In this document: piece by piece, positions 1 through 10,766 of the stretch
Layout: each line of letters opens with the position of its first letter
How positions within the stretch are numbered: position 1 is the first letter of the stretch
DNA from: Gonocerus acuteangulatus
Lineage: Eukaryota; Arthropoda; Insecta; Hemiptera; Coreidae
Reading direction: 5' to 3'
Length of the DNA: 64,000 bases
NCBI GenBank assembly: GCA_946811695.1
Contig: OX328124.1
Location: 82,960,923 to 83,024,922 of the forward strand
Notes under the pieces: model-generated
What the model was told of the DNA's origin: nothing
What the model saw: only the letters and a program-made list of their open reading frames with translations
Databases searched by the model: none
Position numbers and translations under genes: made by a program

Positions 1-281
1 TTTTGCGCGAATTTCGCCCCAAACGCCATCTTCCAGTGGGCGGATTCTGCTGGTTAACGAACTTGACCTTTTAAATTGGACGACGGATTTTTGTACCAAA
101 TTCAAATTTCATCACAATCGGACCATTAGGGAAGCCAGAAATGAGCGAACAGACAAATATATATATATATACAAATTTGAACCACCGTTATTTTCGGCCT
201 CTAGGTGTTCTGAAACGCGAAATTTTCTAGTCGGCACTTCCGGATTGTTTCATTGTATCAACCTTATAAGCGCTAACAAGT
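1..281 (+). mobile_element. Family A non-autonomous element, truncated copy
   Basis: This copy shares the conserved core of family A: a GAATTTCGCCCCAAACGCC stretch, the ATCGGACCATT motif, a short TA run, then CCGTTATTTTCGG and TCGGCACTTCCGG. It ends at TATCAACCTTATAAGCG without the terminal hairpin seen in the neighbouring copy. It is cut by the window start. No coding capacity. The layout fits a Helitron/Helentron-derived non-autonomous element; the family assignment is inference. Confidence 0.6.
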
Positions 282-785
<504 letters not shown>

Positions 786-964
786 AGTACTTATTTACTT
801 TATGAAAAAAAGTATATAAAAATTATTATAAAACAGAACAAAATAAATTTATTTTTCCATAAGAAATTATTATATCATAAAACTAAAAAAAAAATTTGCC
901 TTTGTTTCATTCATAATACCCCGTTAAATATATAATTTACAACTTTGATCTTGGTATCATCTGA

Positions 965-1040
965 AAGGAAAGTACTCGTTTTATAGGCTTCATGGTCTAG
1001 GAAAACGAATGAAACCATTTTAACCGCAGAACAGACGTAT
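965..1040 (-). repeat. Family A fragment
   Basis: The stretch with TTTTATAGGCTTCATGG and GGAAAACGAATGAAACC matches family A sequence at 45110-45165 on the opposite orientation. It is a short remnant just upstream of the first host exon. The rest of 786-1490 shows nothing recognisable. Confidence 0.5.
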
Positions 1041-1490
1041 CGATAAAGAAGAGAAGGTTCTACGAGGAGAGGGCGTACGATTTCTTTGTAAATGAGAAGT
1101 TTTAGTCTCATACAAAGGGTGTTGGAGGTCAGCAAATGCTTCGGAAAGGAAATGGCTCCCAGGATAATAGTAACAACATGATCGCTATTAAAATGTGAAG
1201 TTTGATTTGGACGTGCTGTCGGTAGCGCGGTTGACGTCTGGTAGGCTAATCTTTGGGACCTACGGCCACGCGATTTTATCGGTAATAACTATGATATGTT
1301 ATGAATATCATTATCCACATTATTAGTAATATATTTTTACACCAAAGAATTTTTATATTCTTAATTGAGACATTTAAAATTTATTTGTATTATTATTGCG
1401 GTATTTTTTAGCTTCACCACTCTTTTTTATTATTTTTAATTCTTTCAAAACCAATTTTTCTAATATTTAATCTTGTGCTGAACTTTGCAG

Positions 1491-1674
1491 GGCATCGGCT
1501 ACGCCATTGTCGGCCTTACGTTCCTCCTGCAGCCACCCATTAAATACCTTGCGAAGGAACTCTCTGGGATCCCCAGGATGTTGATAGTGGATCTCTATCT
1601 TCTGTTCTCTTTCTGTGGAACTGTTAATGTTTGGAGAGGGTTATGGAACCTTCTCGACACTTATTTCTTTCCAA
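1491..1674 (+). CDS. fusl: Fuseless-like multi-TM protein, internal exon
   Basis: Exon of a host membrane protein. A polypyrimidine-rich acceptor ending TTTGCAG precedes it and the donor GTTAGT follows. Length is 184 bp; it opens in phase 0 and leaves one base for the next exon. It encodes GIGYAIVGLTFLLQPPIKYL... ending ...GLWNLLDTYFFP, with hydrophobic segments at about residues 3-18 and 28-45 and a VNVWRGLWNLLD motif. From memory this resembles the arthropod fuseless family, a presynaptic multi-pass membrane protein; no search was run. It splices in frame to 2644. Upstream exons lie outside the window. Base composition is clearly higher in GC than the flanks, as expected of an old exon. Confidence 0.75.
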
Positions 1675-2643
1675 GTTAGTTATATTTACTTTGTTAAGTA
1701 GCTTTTACCAAAAGAAGTTTTAACCTTTATATGAGTTCAAACACAATTCTTTCGTTTAAATCATATAGGTATATATGATTTTTATTATTTATTTATTTTT
1801 TTCATCTCAATATATATACAATTGTTCGAAAAAGAATTCGAACGAATGAGAAAGGGTTTCCTTCTTAATTATTTACTCTTTTTGATAGTTCTAGTATTTG
1901 AAATAATAAGTTTAGAAAGCTAACATAGGATTTTATGCGTAAAAAATAAGAACGATTATAAGTAATTATAAATAAGTCAAAAATAAGTGATTAATATGAC
2001 AATGAAATAATTTATATAATAAAACTTACCATACTATTGTAAATTTATTAAATGATGTATTGGGAGGCCCGGTGGTCGTAAGTGCTTAGGCGTATGCACT
2101 CCCCATCCTAGGTCGTGGGTTCGATTCCCACTAGGGGGGGGTGGCTTTTCTTTAGAAAAAAGAAAAGGCTCCAGCCCTATCCTGTCTAGAAAAGGGTGGT
2201 GACCTATAGCTAACCCGTCTTAAAATTCGTTGTGAATAATAAGTGGATGTTAAAATTTAAATAAATAAAATGATGTACTGGTTTGAATGATATGATATTG
2301 AGAAATAGATTCATTTCTGAACTGAAAGTATATCTTTTCAAATAAGCTTCCATTTCAGTTTGGTGTTATAAACTCCACAAATGTTCATTTACAGAAATGG
2401 TAATATACATGTATTGCCGGAAGAAAACAATCTCTCAGAAAAAAGATTAAAAGACAATAACAGAGAGTTATCAAATGTATTTTAATTGTTATGTAATTAA
2501 TGACGTGAAAGTGAGATGAAACAACAGAAAACTTTAGCAAATAACAATAAATCACTCAAACCAAGTCCTTGAATTTCAGTAAAAAGACAAAATATTTTAA
2601 TTACCAAATCTTATATAAAATCATTTATTTATTTTTTCCTCAG
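1675..2643 (+). other. Intron of fuseless-like gene (with SINE)
   Basis: Bounded by GTTAGT and TTTTTCCTCAG. It holds one SINE (2064-2267); the remainder is plain AT-rich sequence without coding potential. Confidence 0.65.
2064..2267 (+). mobile_element. tRNA-derived SINE with 14-bp TSD
   Basis: The 5' part is tRNA-like: an A-box-like GGTGGTCGTAAGTGC region and a clear B box GGTTCGATTCC about 40 bp downstream, the two parts of an internal Pol III promoter. The body contains the conserved CCCTATCCTGTCTAGAAAAGG and a tail of TTAAATAAATAA. It is flanked by AAATGATGTATTGG (2050-2063) and AAATGATGTACTGG (2268-2281), a 14-bp TSD with one transition, which fixes both ends. Related copies lie at 6278, 9388, 19675, 20823 (minus) and 32757 (minus, tail only). 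Confidence 0.85.
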
Positions 2644-2810
2644 AGAATCCTCTGCTTAGCTACTCGTTGACTCATATCGTACCGTTCCTGTTGCTGGTTC
2701 TGATAAATTCTTCCAATTCCATCCTCGTGAGAGGGGTCTACATCGACGGAGAAGAAGCAGGCTCGCAGTGTGTGGACTTCCCCTGCTACTATCTCAGGCT
2801 TTTCTTACAG
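2644..2810 (+). CDS. fusl: Fuseless-like multi-TM protein, internal exon
   Basis: Acceptor TTTTTCCTCAG, donor GTGACT. The 167-bp exon completes the split codon of the previous exon (Lys) and then reads NPLLSYSLTHIVPFLLLVLI followed by a conserved-looking SSNSILVRGVYIDGEE and CVDFPCYYLRLFLQ, ending in phase 0. Residues about 9-25 form one hydrophobic membrane segment. Exact reading-frame continuity across the 969-bp intron supports a single gene. The RGVYIDGEE block is what made me favour the fuseless family; treat the family name as recalled rather than searched. Confidence 0.75.
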
Positions 2811-3570
2811 GTGACTATCAACAAGTCCTAACATTCTAAATTAATGTTCAATTCGCTCTAGAATTTCTAAAGTGACACAACTAAAAAAATCAAAAACAAA
2901 ACTCAACTGAAAATTTTTCACTCTTCCCTATGTATGGGGAATAGCATTATGACAGGAATAGTGACACAAGTGCCCTCTGGCGTACAAGCTCTGAAGCTAG
3001 GTACATACAGTTTTGATGGATAAAAAGATATTTTAGAAATACTAGTGCGAATTGTATGGAATTTTATATCTTAGAATTAATGTCTTCCTGTCATACTCAC
3101 TACTCATAGGTTATAAACATGCTCACAATCTTCTAGGAGAGACTACTTGGAAATTCCACATTACATGTATGACTTACTACCTCAAAGTAGCACACACTTA
3201 GACGAGATATTAGACCATATATGGGAGAAAAATATACACAAGAAATTATAAAACTTACACAGTTAACACTTATACCGTTTTTACATTCAACCCGTTTTTA
3301 TTCTGAATTTTATGGTTTTTCTTTTAATTTGTCATTCCCTTTCCTAAATTTTATAATGTTCTATTTTATTTTATTTTGTTTTTTTCACTGTAAATTGAAT
3401 TTTATTTGTCTTTCATAAAACTGGGTTAATAGATCAAATGGCCCATGCAGTGGGATCTAAAAAAATCAAATAAATAAATAATCACGTTTACGAACTTTCA
3501 TTGCGGGAAAAACAATTGCTCAGGCTCGATGAGATCACATACTATATACTCGTATATCGGCGTTTTCCAG

Positions 3571-3597
3571 GCTCTGGTGCGCATACACCTACTGGTG
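3571..3597 (+). CDS. Candidate 27-nt microexon of fuseless-like gene
   Basis: A TTTTCCAG acceptor and a consensus GTAAGT donor enclose exactly 27 nt coding ALVRIHLLV. Inserted between the exon ending RLFLQ and the exon beginning SKRKNK it preserves phase 0 on both sides, so it could be an alternatively used microexon. It may equally be a chance pair of splice-like sites; RNA data would decide. Confidence 0.3.
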
Positions 3598-4571
3598 GTA
3601 AGTGGGTTGCTGTTTTTTGATACTCGAACGATAACCAATAATGGCGGACATAAAAAAATGTATTTAATAATAAAAATATAAAAAAACGTTTTTGTTCCTA
3701 TAATTCATAAACAAATTATCTTAATTATAAATATTATACAGTGAAGTTGTTAATCTGTACAGTCGATGATCGAAAATCCAGCAATCGACAATTCTTTTTT
3801 TGGAATGCATTTTTAAATTTAGGCATTAGCCATTAGTCGTGAGAGCGCTGCATTCTCGTTCAGTTTATCGCGACGGTTATTTTTTTTATTATTTTGTTTT
3901 AAAGCGTTTCAACTTCTGGGTTATTAGCGCCGGTCTATTTATAGGTTTCCACCCTTTCATAATGCCAACGATCTTGGTTTATCCAGAGGACCGCCTATCT
4001 TATAGTACACGACACGCCCGACCCTGCTTCGATTATCTACGTGTGTATTTAACGTGGGTATGGTCAACGATGGCTGTACATGTTATTGTTTATGGTTACG
4101 TCGAGACTTTGCAGTTAATTATAAGTGGAAAGAGACTATTATCGTGTTAAATACTTAAGCCTTGTCAGTTTGAGTTTAAATCACAATGGAGTCTAAAATA
4201 TGGGCACTACCAATTGTATAGAAGATGTTATTAAGTAGGTAAGTAGAAAATTGTTGAAGCAATTGCACTTTAGTTGTTTAACCTATCCTGACAGCTTCAC
4301 TAAATGGGCTTGACGAAAGCATTCATCGACAGATAACTTCATCAAAGATAACAAGCTTGCCGCTCGAATTAGCGGAAATTTTCTCCTTCCTGTCATTTTG
4401 CTTCTGCCTAATGGCCTTTCAACTAGAGATACTGTTGATTCGTCGGGTTCCTTTTCCTTTTAGTGAGAATTTAAGCTTTAATCATGCTAACACAAAAAAC
4501 AGTCCTAATTTTTGAGAAGGATTTATGCCAAAGGGAGTGATTTCTATTTCCACTAGAGACGGTGGCCTTTC

Positions 4572-4574
<3 letters not shown>

Positions 4575-4617
<43 letters not shown>
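4575..4617. repeat. Poly(A) tract
   Basis: An uninterrupted run of about 43 A. No element body is recognisable immediately upstream, so it may be a microsatellite or the tail of an unrecognised retroposon. Confidence 0.8.
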
Positions 4618-4619
<2 letters not shown>

Positions 4620-4726
4620 TGAATGTTCTACGTATATCCACTTTAGAAAAGGTTGGTAACTGGTAGATAAATAATTCCAAATAATTGTCTTCAAGTATAA
4701 GGGGCGTTAAAAATTAAAAAAAAAAT

Positions 4727-4834
4727 TTCCGTCACGCAGGAGCTGCATAACTAAGCACTTTCCTCAGAATTTGGGTAGTGTAGACTGCTTTCCAGAACAA
4801 TTTGCTAAAAATATCCTACATAAATAAAATAAAA
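4727..4834 (+). mobile_element. Family B, solitary 5' end in tandem with full copy
   Basis: About 107 bp that repeat the 5' end of family B (CCGTCACGCAGGAGCTGC through AAATATCCTACATAAAT) and then run straight into the complete copy starting at 4835. The two 5' ends are almost identical and in the same orientation. Confidence 0.8.
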
Positions 4835-5880
4835 GTCCGTCACGCAGGAGCTGCATAACTAAGCACTTTCCTCAGAATTTGGGTAGTGTAGACTGCTTTC
4901 CAGAACAATTTGCTTAAAATATCCTACATAAATAAAATAAAAACGTGAATAGTTCTCATTTTGTAATGAGTAACTGATCAATTATTAATTTGCATCCAGA
5001 GTTATGTTTACACATGGTACCTACTACACTACGTAATAAACACAAAAATCCTCATATTATCGTATTTTGATCTAACGCAGGAACAGGATACAGTCACTCT
5101 AGTGGCAGAAAGCGCTCCTTGCGGCGGCTTTGTGAACCTACGTCTGCCGGCTTTTCTATTCAAATATATTACAAATTAAACCCCCGCTTTCCGATTGACC
5201 GATTCAGCTCATTTTTACAACACTTCTTTCTCATGAGTTAACCACGACGTATACCGCGTTTCGTTACAATACAGCAGAAATTACGACAGGTATGAGTATA
5301 TTAGGAATTTGGGTCCGGAGTAAACCCCCCTTCTAATGAACCGATTTAGTTTATTTTTACAACACATATTTACCTGTAGATTACCACTACGAATACCGAG
5401 TTTCGTCGAAATATACCAAAAATCACGGCTGGTAGTGGCGAATTGGTATTGTGGGTCCGGAGTAAACCCCCCCCCCCCTCCTAATGAACCGATTTCGTTT
5501 ATTTTTACAACACATATTTACCTGTGGATTAGCACTACGAATACCGAGTTTCGTCGAAATATACCAAAAATCACGGCTGGTAGTGGCGAATTGGTATTGT
5601 GGGTCCGGAGTAAACCCCCCCTTCTAATGAACCGATTTAGTTCATTTTTATATCTCACTTTTCTATCTATATTACCACTACTAATACCAAGTTTCGTTCA
5701 AATATAACAAATATTACGGCTGACATAGTCAAATAAGTGTTTTGGGTTCGGGGTAAACCCCCCCTTCCGGTGGACCGACTTTGGTGGTTAACGAACTCGT
5801 TCAATCGTTAGCTAATTGAATGCTATATACCAAGTTTCGTGACGAAAAAACAAAAACTCTGGCCGCTATCGTGTTAACAG

Positions 5881-5939
<59 letters not shown>

Positions 5940-6075
5940 TAGATATATATAAATTTTAACGGGGGTCATTTTCGGTGTCTACTAGGTAGGATCGATAAAG
6001 ATTTGAAGAAATTTTTCAAAAATTCCGTCATGAGTCCAACCTCAATAGCTACTTTCCTTCAGAGGAAAGTGCTAA
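4835..6075 (+). mobile_element. Family B Helentron-like element, full length
   Basis: Starts GTCCGTCACGCAGGAGCTGC with the subterminal motif AAGCACTTTCCTCAG about 25 bp in, followed by a GCGCTCCTTGCGGCGGC block. The interior is tandem units of about 145 bp, each opening with a GGGTCCGGAGTAAACCCC-type motif (5305, 5451, 5600, 5744) after a diverged first unit near 5175. Then come the TA tract (5889-5938) and the 3' end, a hairpin (CTTTCC...GGAAAG, here CAGAGG variant) ending GTGCTAA. No transposase or Rep/helicase is encoded. The open frame through the tandem units (5336-5707) is a by-product of the repeat, not a gene. It lies in the last large intron of the fuseless-like gene. Confidence 0.8.
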
Positions 6076-6277
6076 TGAGAACAAATTACATTGGTCATTA
6101 TTTTTTACGAGCAATGGAATAGGGAGAATAAAATTAATTAATAATTTAACAAGAAAGGACTTAAATATATTTCATGGAAGCAGAAATCAAATCAAATAAA
6201 GCAGAAAAAAATTAATAAAGTAAGAACAAAATAAAGAAACATTTGATGTACACATTTAGTAAATAAATACAAAACAT

Positions 6278-6475
6278 ATAGGCCCGACGACATTGAGTGC
6301 TAAGGGCTGAGCATTGAGTGCCTAAGTGTGGGTTCGATTCCCATACTAAAGTTTGGTGTTTTTTTTTTAAAAAACAAAGGCATCAACCCTATGCCTGGCT
6401 AGATTAGGGTAGTAACTCTTAGACATCCCATCCTTGAGATTTTTATTAATCATGGTATAATAATGGTTATATAAC
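6278..6475 (+). mobile_element. tRNA-derived SINE, degenerate
   Basis: Carries GGGTTCGATTCCCA as B box and the same downstream block (CATCAACCCTATGCCTGGCTAGATTAGG) as the SINE at 2064. The A-box half is rearranged (a GAGTGC motif is repeated). An old copy in the same intron. Confidence 0.65.
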
Positions 6476-6585
6476 CACATGCTTCAAGATATAAAATATC
6501 TACAATAATAAAATCTTGATAACAATTATCAAATAAATCATGCGTCATAGATATAAGTAAATAATTAAAATTATCTATTTTTCAG

Positions 6586-6753
6586 TCGAAGAGAAAGAAT
6601 AAGCTCCTGAAAGAGGCAGCAAAACGGCAGACTGGAAGAAGGAGCGAGGGCGAAGTGATAGTCCAAATTAGTGGAATACCTATTGAAGCAGAATGGAAGA
6701 AGTCAACGAGCAATACCAGCCCAGAGGCAAGCCAGCTCCTAGGAAACCCCTGA
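6586..6753 (+). CDS. fusl: Fuseless-like protein, C-terminal exon
   Basis: Acceptor CTATTTTTCAG; in phase 0 the exon reads SKRKNKLLKEAAKRQTGRRS, then an acidic-polar tail ending ASQLLGNP and TGA (6751-6753). The product is a highly basic, cytosolic-looking C terminus after the last membrane segment, which suits the end of a multi-pass protein. The C terminus is the least conserved part, so assignment rests on phase agreement and on the two upstream exons. Stop is followed by a plausible 3' UTR. Confidence 0.65.
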   Translation, partial: SKRKNKLLKEAAKRQTGRRSEGEVIVQISGIPIEAEWKKSTSNTSPEASQLLGNP

Positions 6754-7600
6754 CGTCACGCTCGATCCTCCAATCACAACAAAGACTTAATACAACCTAG
6801 GTGGAATTTAATCTCCTTGCAGATTCTAAGAACAAAGAGGTTCTTGATCAGGCATAGAGGATTTTGAAAAACTCAGAAGGAACATTCCACATAGTAATTG
6901 TAAATTCCTTAGGAAATTAATATATCCTAATTATTGTTCATTTAGAATATATAATTCAATTCATTGGTTTTAAATTAAATGAAAATAAGTTGTCTTTCAT
7001 AGTCTAGTATAGTAGATGTTGAATGAATTTGAACTAGTCATGTGACGAATTTTCAAACAGGGTCTTATATTAATTGTTATTAGCTTTTAGCACAATATTT
7101 GTCAAATACATAGACACACATAAGCGTGTATTTATACAAATTGCTGGTACACCTTCTCGACGAATGTAAATAAGTAAGCCACAGGTTTATCTAATGTGGG
7201 AGAAGATTGGGACATTCACCGACAGGACATGTGTTCTAGGAAGACAAAGAATTAAAGACTGAAAGAAAAGGTAGAACTATAGCACAAAAAAAAATATATC
7301 ATTAAATATTATATAAGTATTTTTTATCTCATCTTACTCTGTATCTTCTTCTGACTTGTTATTTAAGTCATGCTACCAGAAGTAAATGAGAAAATTTGAA
7401 ATATAACTGCTTCCAGAGTGAGTAAATTGTTTAATAATCTGAATTTCTTGAGGTTCAAGTTTATTATTAATGGAACATTTAGAATTTATTTATTGTTGAT
7501 ATTTTTAGTTATTAAACTCCTAAAATATTCATTTTCCTATGTACATAATGAAATAGCCTTGTTAAAAGTGAATGTGATAAATAAAATAATTGAAACATGT
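6754..7600 (+). other. Probable 3' UTR of fuseless-like gene
   Basis: No coding capacity; a canonical AATAAA occurs at 7580-7585. The end of the transcript is not otherwise marked. 7600-8290 holds nothing I recognise. Confidence 0.35.
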
Positions 7601-8290
7601 TCATCTTTATGTTTTATACATTCCTAGCTTATTCTGTAGAATATTTTAGTCTTGTACTGTATATTATGCTGGAATATACTTAACACTAATTCTGGTATCT
7701 GGTAATCTGGGTATATTATGAGTAACAAAAAACAAATTTTCATTCCAATTGTCCTTCGTTCTTTTGTTTTAATCTTTTGGGGGAAAAAACAAAGTATTAA
7801 TTTTCTCCGTCCGGTTAAGTTGTGAAAGTAACATTACATATCTTAAGTTTCAGTTTTGTGGAATTACAGTTTTTTATGTTTTGAACATTGCTACGCAGAT
7901 TATGCGAAAGGCTTGAACTTTTAGGAAATGCGTCATCTTAGAGTTTTTACACATCAGCCTTATATCGTGGATAATTTGGAACTAATGAATTTTAAAATTC
8001 ATCTAAATCAACAGTTGTCTCCGGTCGAGGTGTTCCTTTCGAAATTTTCGCTTGGGCGGTTTTTGTAAGGAATTTATTAGGTTTTATAATGATGATCACA
8101 TTTCTGCAACCGTTTTCGTGATATTTATTATTAGTATTGTGGTTTATTTGAATTCCACAACGGTGGCGATTAACTTATTAGAATGGCAGAATCAAAGTCA
8201 GTTAACTTCGGTCTGTTGGTTAAAAAAAAAAAAAGACATCTAACAAAAGGAATAAAACAAAATTATTTTATACAATAACAACGAAAAAAA

Positions 8291-9189
8291 GTCCGTCACG
8301 CAGGAGCTGCATAACTAAGCACTTTCCTCAGAATTTGGGTAGTGTAGACTGCTTTCCAGAACAATTTGCTTAAAATATCCTACATAAATAAAATAAAAAC
8401 GTGAATAGTTCTCATTTTGTAATGAGTAACTGATCAATTATTAATTTGCATCCAGAGTTATGTTTACACATGGTACCTACTACACTACGTAATAAATACA
8501 AAAATCCTCATATTATCGTATTTTGATCTAACGCAGGAACAGGATACAGTCACTCTAGTGGTAGAAAGCGCTCCTTGCGGCGGCTTTGTGAACCTACGTC
8601 TGCCGGCTTTTCTATTCAAATATATTACAAATTAAACCCCCGCTTTCCGATTGACCGATTCAGCTCATTTTTACAACACTTCTTTCTCATGAGTTACCCA
8701 CGACGTATACCGCGTTTCGTTACAATACAGCAGAAATTACGACAGGTATGAGTATATTAGGAATTTGGGTCCGGAGTAAACCCCCCCTTCTAATGAACCG
8801 ATTTAGTTTATTTTTACAACACATATTTACCTGTAGATTACCACTACGAATACCGAGTTTCGTCGAAATATACCAAAAATCACGGCTGGTAGTGGCGAAT
8901 TGGTATTGTGGGTCCGGAGTAAACCCCCCCTTCTAATGAACCGATTTAGTTCATTTTTATATCTCACTTTTCTATCTATATTACCACTACGAATACCAAG
9001 TTTCGTTGAAATATAACAAATATTACGGCTGACATAGTCAAATAAGTGTTTTGGGTTCGGGGTAAACCCCCCCTTCCGGTGGACCGACTTTGGTGGTTAA
9101 CGAACTCGTTCAATCGTTAGCTAATTGAATGCTATATACCAAGTTTCGTGACGAAAAAACAAAAACTCTGGCCGCTATCGTGTTAACAG

Positions 9190-9250
<61 letters not shown>

Positions 9251-9382
9251 TATATATAAATTTTAACGGGGGTCATTTTCGGTGTCTACTAGGTAGGATC
9301 GATAAAGATTTGAAGAAATTTTTCAAAAATTCCGTCATGAGTCCAACCTCAATAGCTACTTTCCTTCGGAGGAAAGTGCTAA
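8291..9382 (+). mobile_element. Family B Helentron-like element, full length
   Basis: Almost identical to the copy at 53457 throughout, including identical peptide-length open frames in the tandem units, so the family transposed or converted recently. It starts after a run of A (AAAAAAAGTCCG), has three complete tandem units and a TA tract at about 9197-9248, and ends with the perfect hairpin ACTTTCC-TTCGGA-GGAAAGT followed by GCTAAAA. Confidence 0.85.
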
Positions 9383-9387
9383 AAGGA

Positions 9388-9460
9388 GCTCTGGTGGCAT
9401 TGGTTCCTAAGGCGTAGGTATGCCATGCCGAAGGTCATGGGTGAACGGTTATGTCGGACG
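9388..9460 (+). mobile_element. SINE head fragment
   Basis: Resembles the tRNA-like head of the SINE family (CTCTGGTGGCATTGG, CTAAGGCGTAGGTATGCCATGCC, GGTCATGGG) but the B box is degraded. It lies immediately after the family B 3' end. Confidence 0.4.
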
Positions 9461-9469
9461 GTATTGACA

Positions 9470-9715
9470 TACATGGGCGTATATAGAAAATAATTATTTT
9501 TTTTTGGGGGGGGGGGGGGCTGAGAGCATTTGGGGGTATGGAATACTAAGAATATAGAACTTGGAATATTTTGCCAATTAAAACGCTATTACGCCAAAAA
9601 GAAATTATTTTTTTGCCTTTGTTTTTCAAAAACAAAACCACCACCTTTATGGGTATCGAAGCCACTCTTAGGCCGCAGAGCTCACGCTTTAGCACTCAGT
9701 GTCATCGGGCCCCCA
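9470..9715 (+). mobile_element. Family C hAT-type MITE, one end present
   Basis: The left terminus ATGGGCGTATATAG is followed by a long G run and the family interior (GGTATGGAATACTAAGAAT, AAACGCTATTACGCC). No matching right terminus is visible, so the copy is truncated. Confidence 0.55.
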
Positions 9716-9951
9716 TGTTTTGTATTTATTTACTAAGTGTTTGTGTACATCAAATTTTGTTCTTACTTTATTACAAATTTTGTTCCGATTTGATTTGATT
9801 TCTGCTTCCTTGAAATATATATTTAAGTCCAACAAATTTTAGGACGGGGGTTTTAACCTATTCTGAAAACCTTTTACAAGGCACAGGTGTATCCAACAAC
9901 TAATGGCTATTCTTCTTTTCCGACATCTGACGTACTTGTACAATATTATAG

Positions 9952-10209
9952 CAGGGGCGTATATAAAAAATAATTTGGGGGGGGCGGCTAGGAACGTTTG
10001 GGGGGTATGGAATATTAAAAATCTAGGATATGGAATAGCTGGCCAACTAACATGCTATTATACATAAAAGAAACGTTTTTTTTTTTCTGAACTAAGTGAT
10101 CTTATTTAATTTATTTTAAAAGTTTTTATATCTAATTTTTACAGCTTAAATCAAAATTTCGGGGGGGGGCTGCAGGCCTCTCAGGCCCCTCCCCATATAT
10201 ACACCCATG
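9952..10209. mobile_element. Family C hAT-type MITE
   Basis: Begins CAGGGGCGTATATA, ends ATATATACACCCATG, with a G-rich block inside one end and a complementary C-rich block inside the other. Flanks TATTATAG and TATTAAGG agree at 6 of 8 positions, consistent with a decayed 8-bp hAT TSD. Confidence 0.7.
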
Positions 10210-10766
10210 TATTAAGGTTTCTTCATCACTTGAATCTTCCATAATTCCACATACGACATCCATGATAACACTGAACATGAGGGATTTTGTTTTGTAATGA
10301 GTAGCCTCGTGTGTAGAGCCAAGTCACCAATAAGTCCGTAACTGGTTAGTAACCCGAGTTACCAACTGGTTGAGTTTCTGACTAGTAGCTTCGTGTATTT
10401 ACCGCCTTAGAGTTCTGAAGGATAGTCTTCACGGGCGTCTTTCTTTTCTGTATAATAGATACGAATGAGGTAAGTAAGGTTTTTTCTTTTATTTATTTGT
10501 TTAATGTGTCGTCAACCACTATGGGGTCATTAAACACAAGATTATAGATGTTTATTTGTTTAATTGATTCTATTGGCGTTCCGCGAAATTAACCAGAAAG
10601 AGTGGGGGAATGGAATTATAATTTTATTTGAAGGTTATTATTTCGGATGATTTTAATTTTAATGTTTCCTTGTTTACGATATTTTTGAGGTGATTTAAAT
10701 ATTTAGATTATGATATTTGTTATGGTGTCACATATTTGATTATGTATTTATATTTAATTTATATTT

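Larger units (their letters stand above)
2811..4726 (+). other. Intron sequence, no gene recognised apart from a possible microexon
   Basis: AT-rich intronic DNA. At 3430-3480 there is a short A-rich tail (ATCAAATAAATAAATAA) like the 3' end of an old retroposon. An open frame at 3839-4150 has no motif I recognise. A 43-bp A run lies at 4575-4617. Confidence 0.5.

Noticed and set aside
3839..4150. 103-codon frame as a host exon
   Set aside because: No splice sites in suitable phase, no motif, lies in the intron of another gene.
5336..5707. Frame with internal protein repeats (MNRFSLFLQHIFTCRLPL...), identical peptide at 8748 and 53920
   Set aside because: It is the ~145-bp DNA tandem unit of family B; frame and length change between copies and no start is conserved.
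9530..9798. Overlapping short frames near the family C fragment
   Set aside because: They cross the MITE and a SINE-like scrap; no motif.
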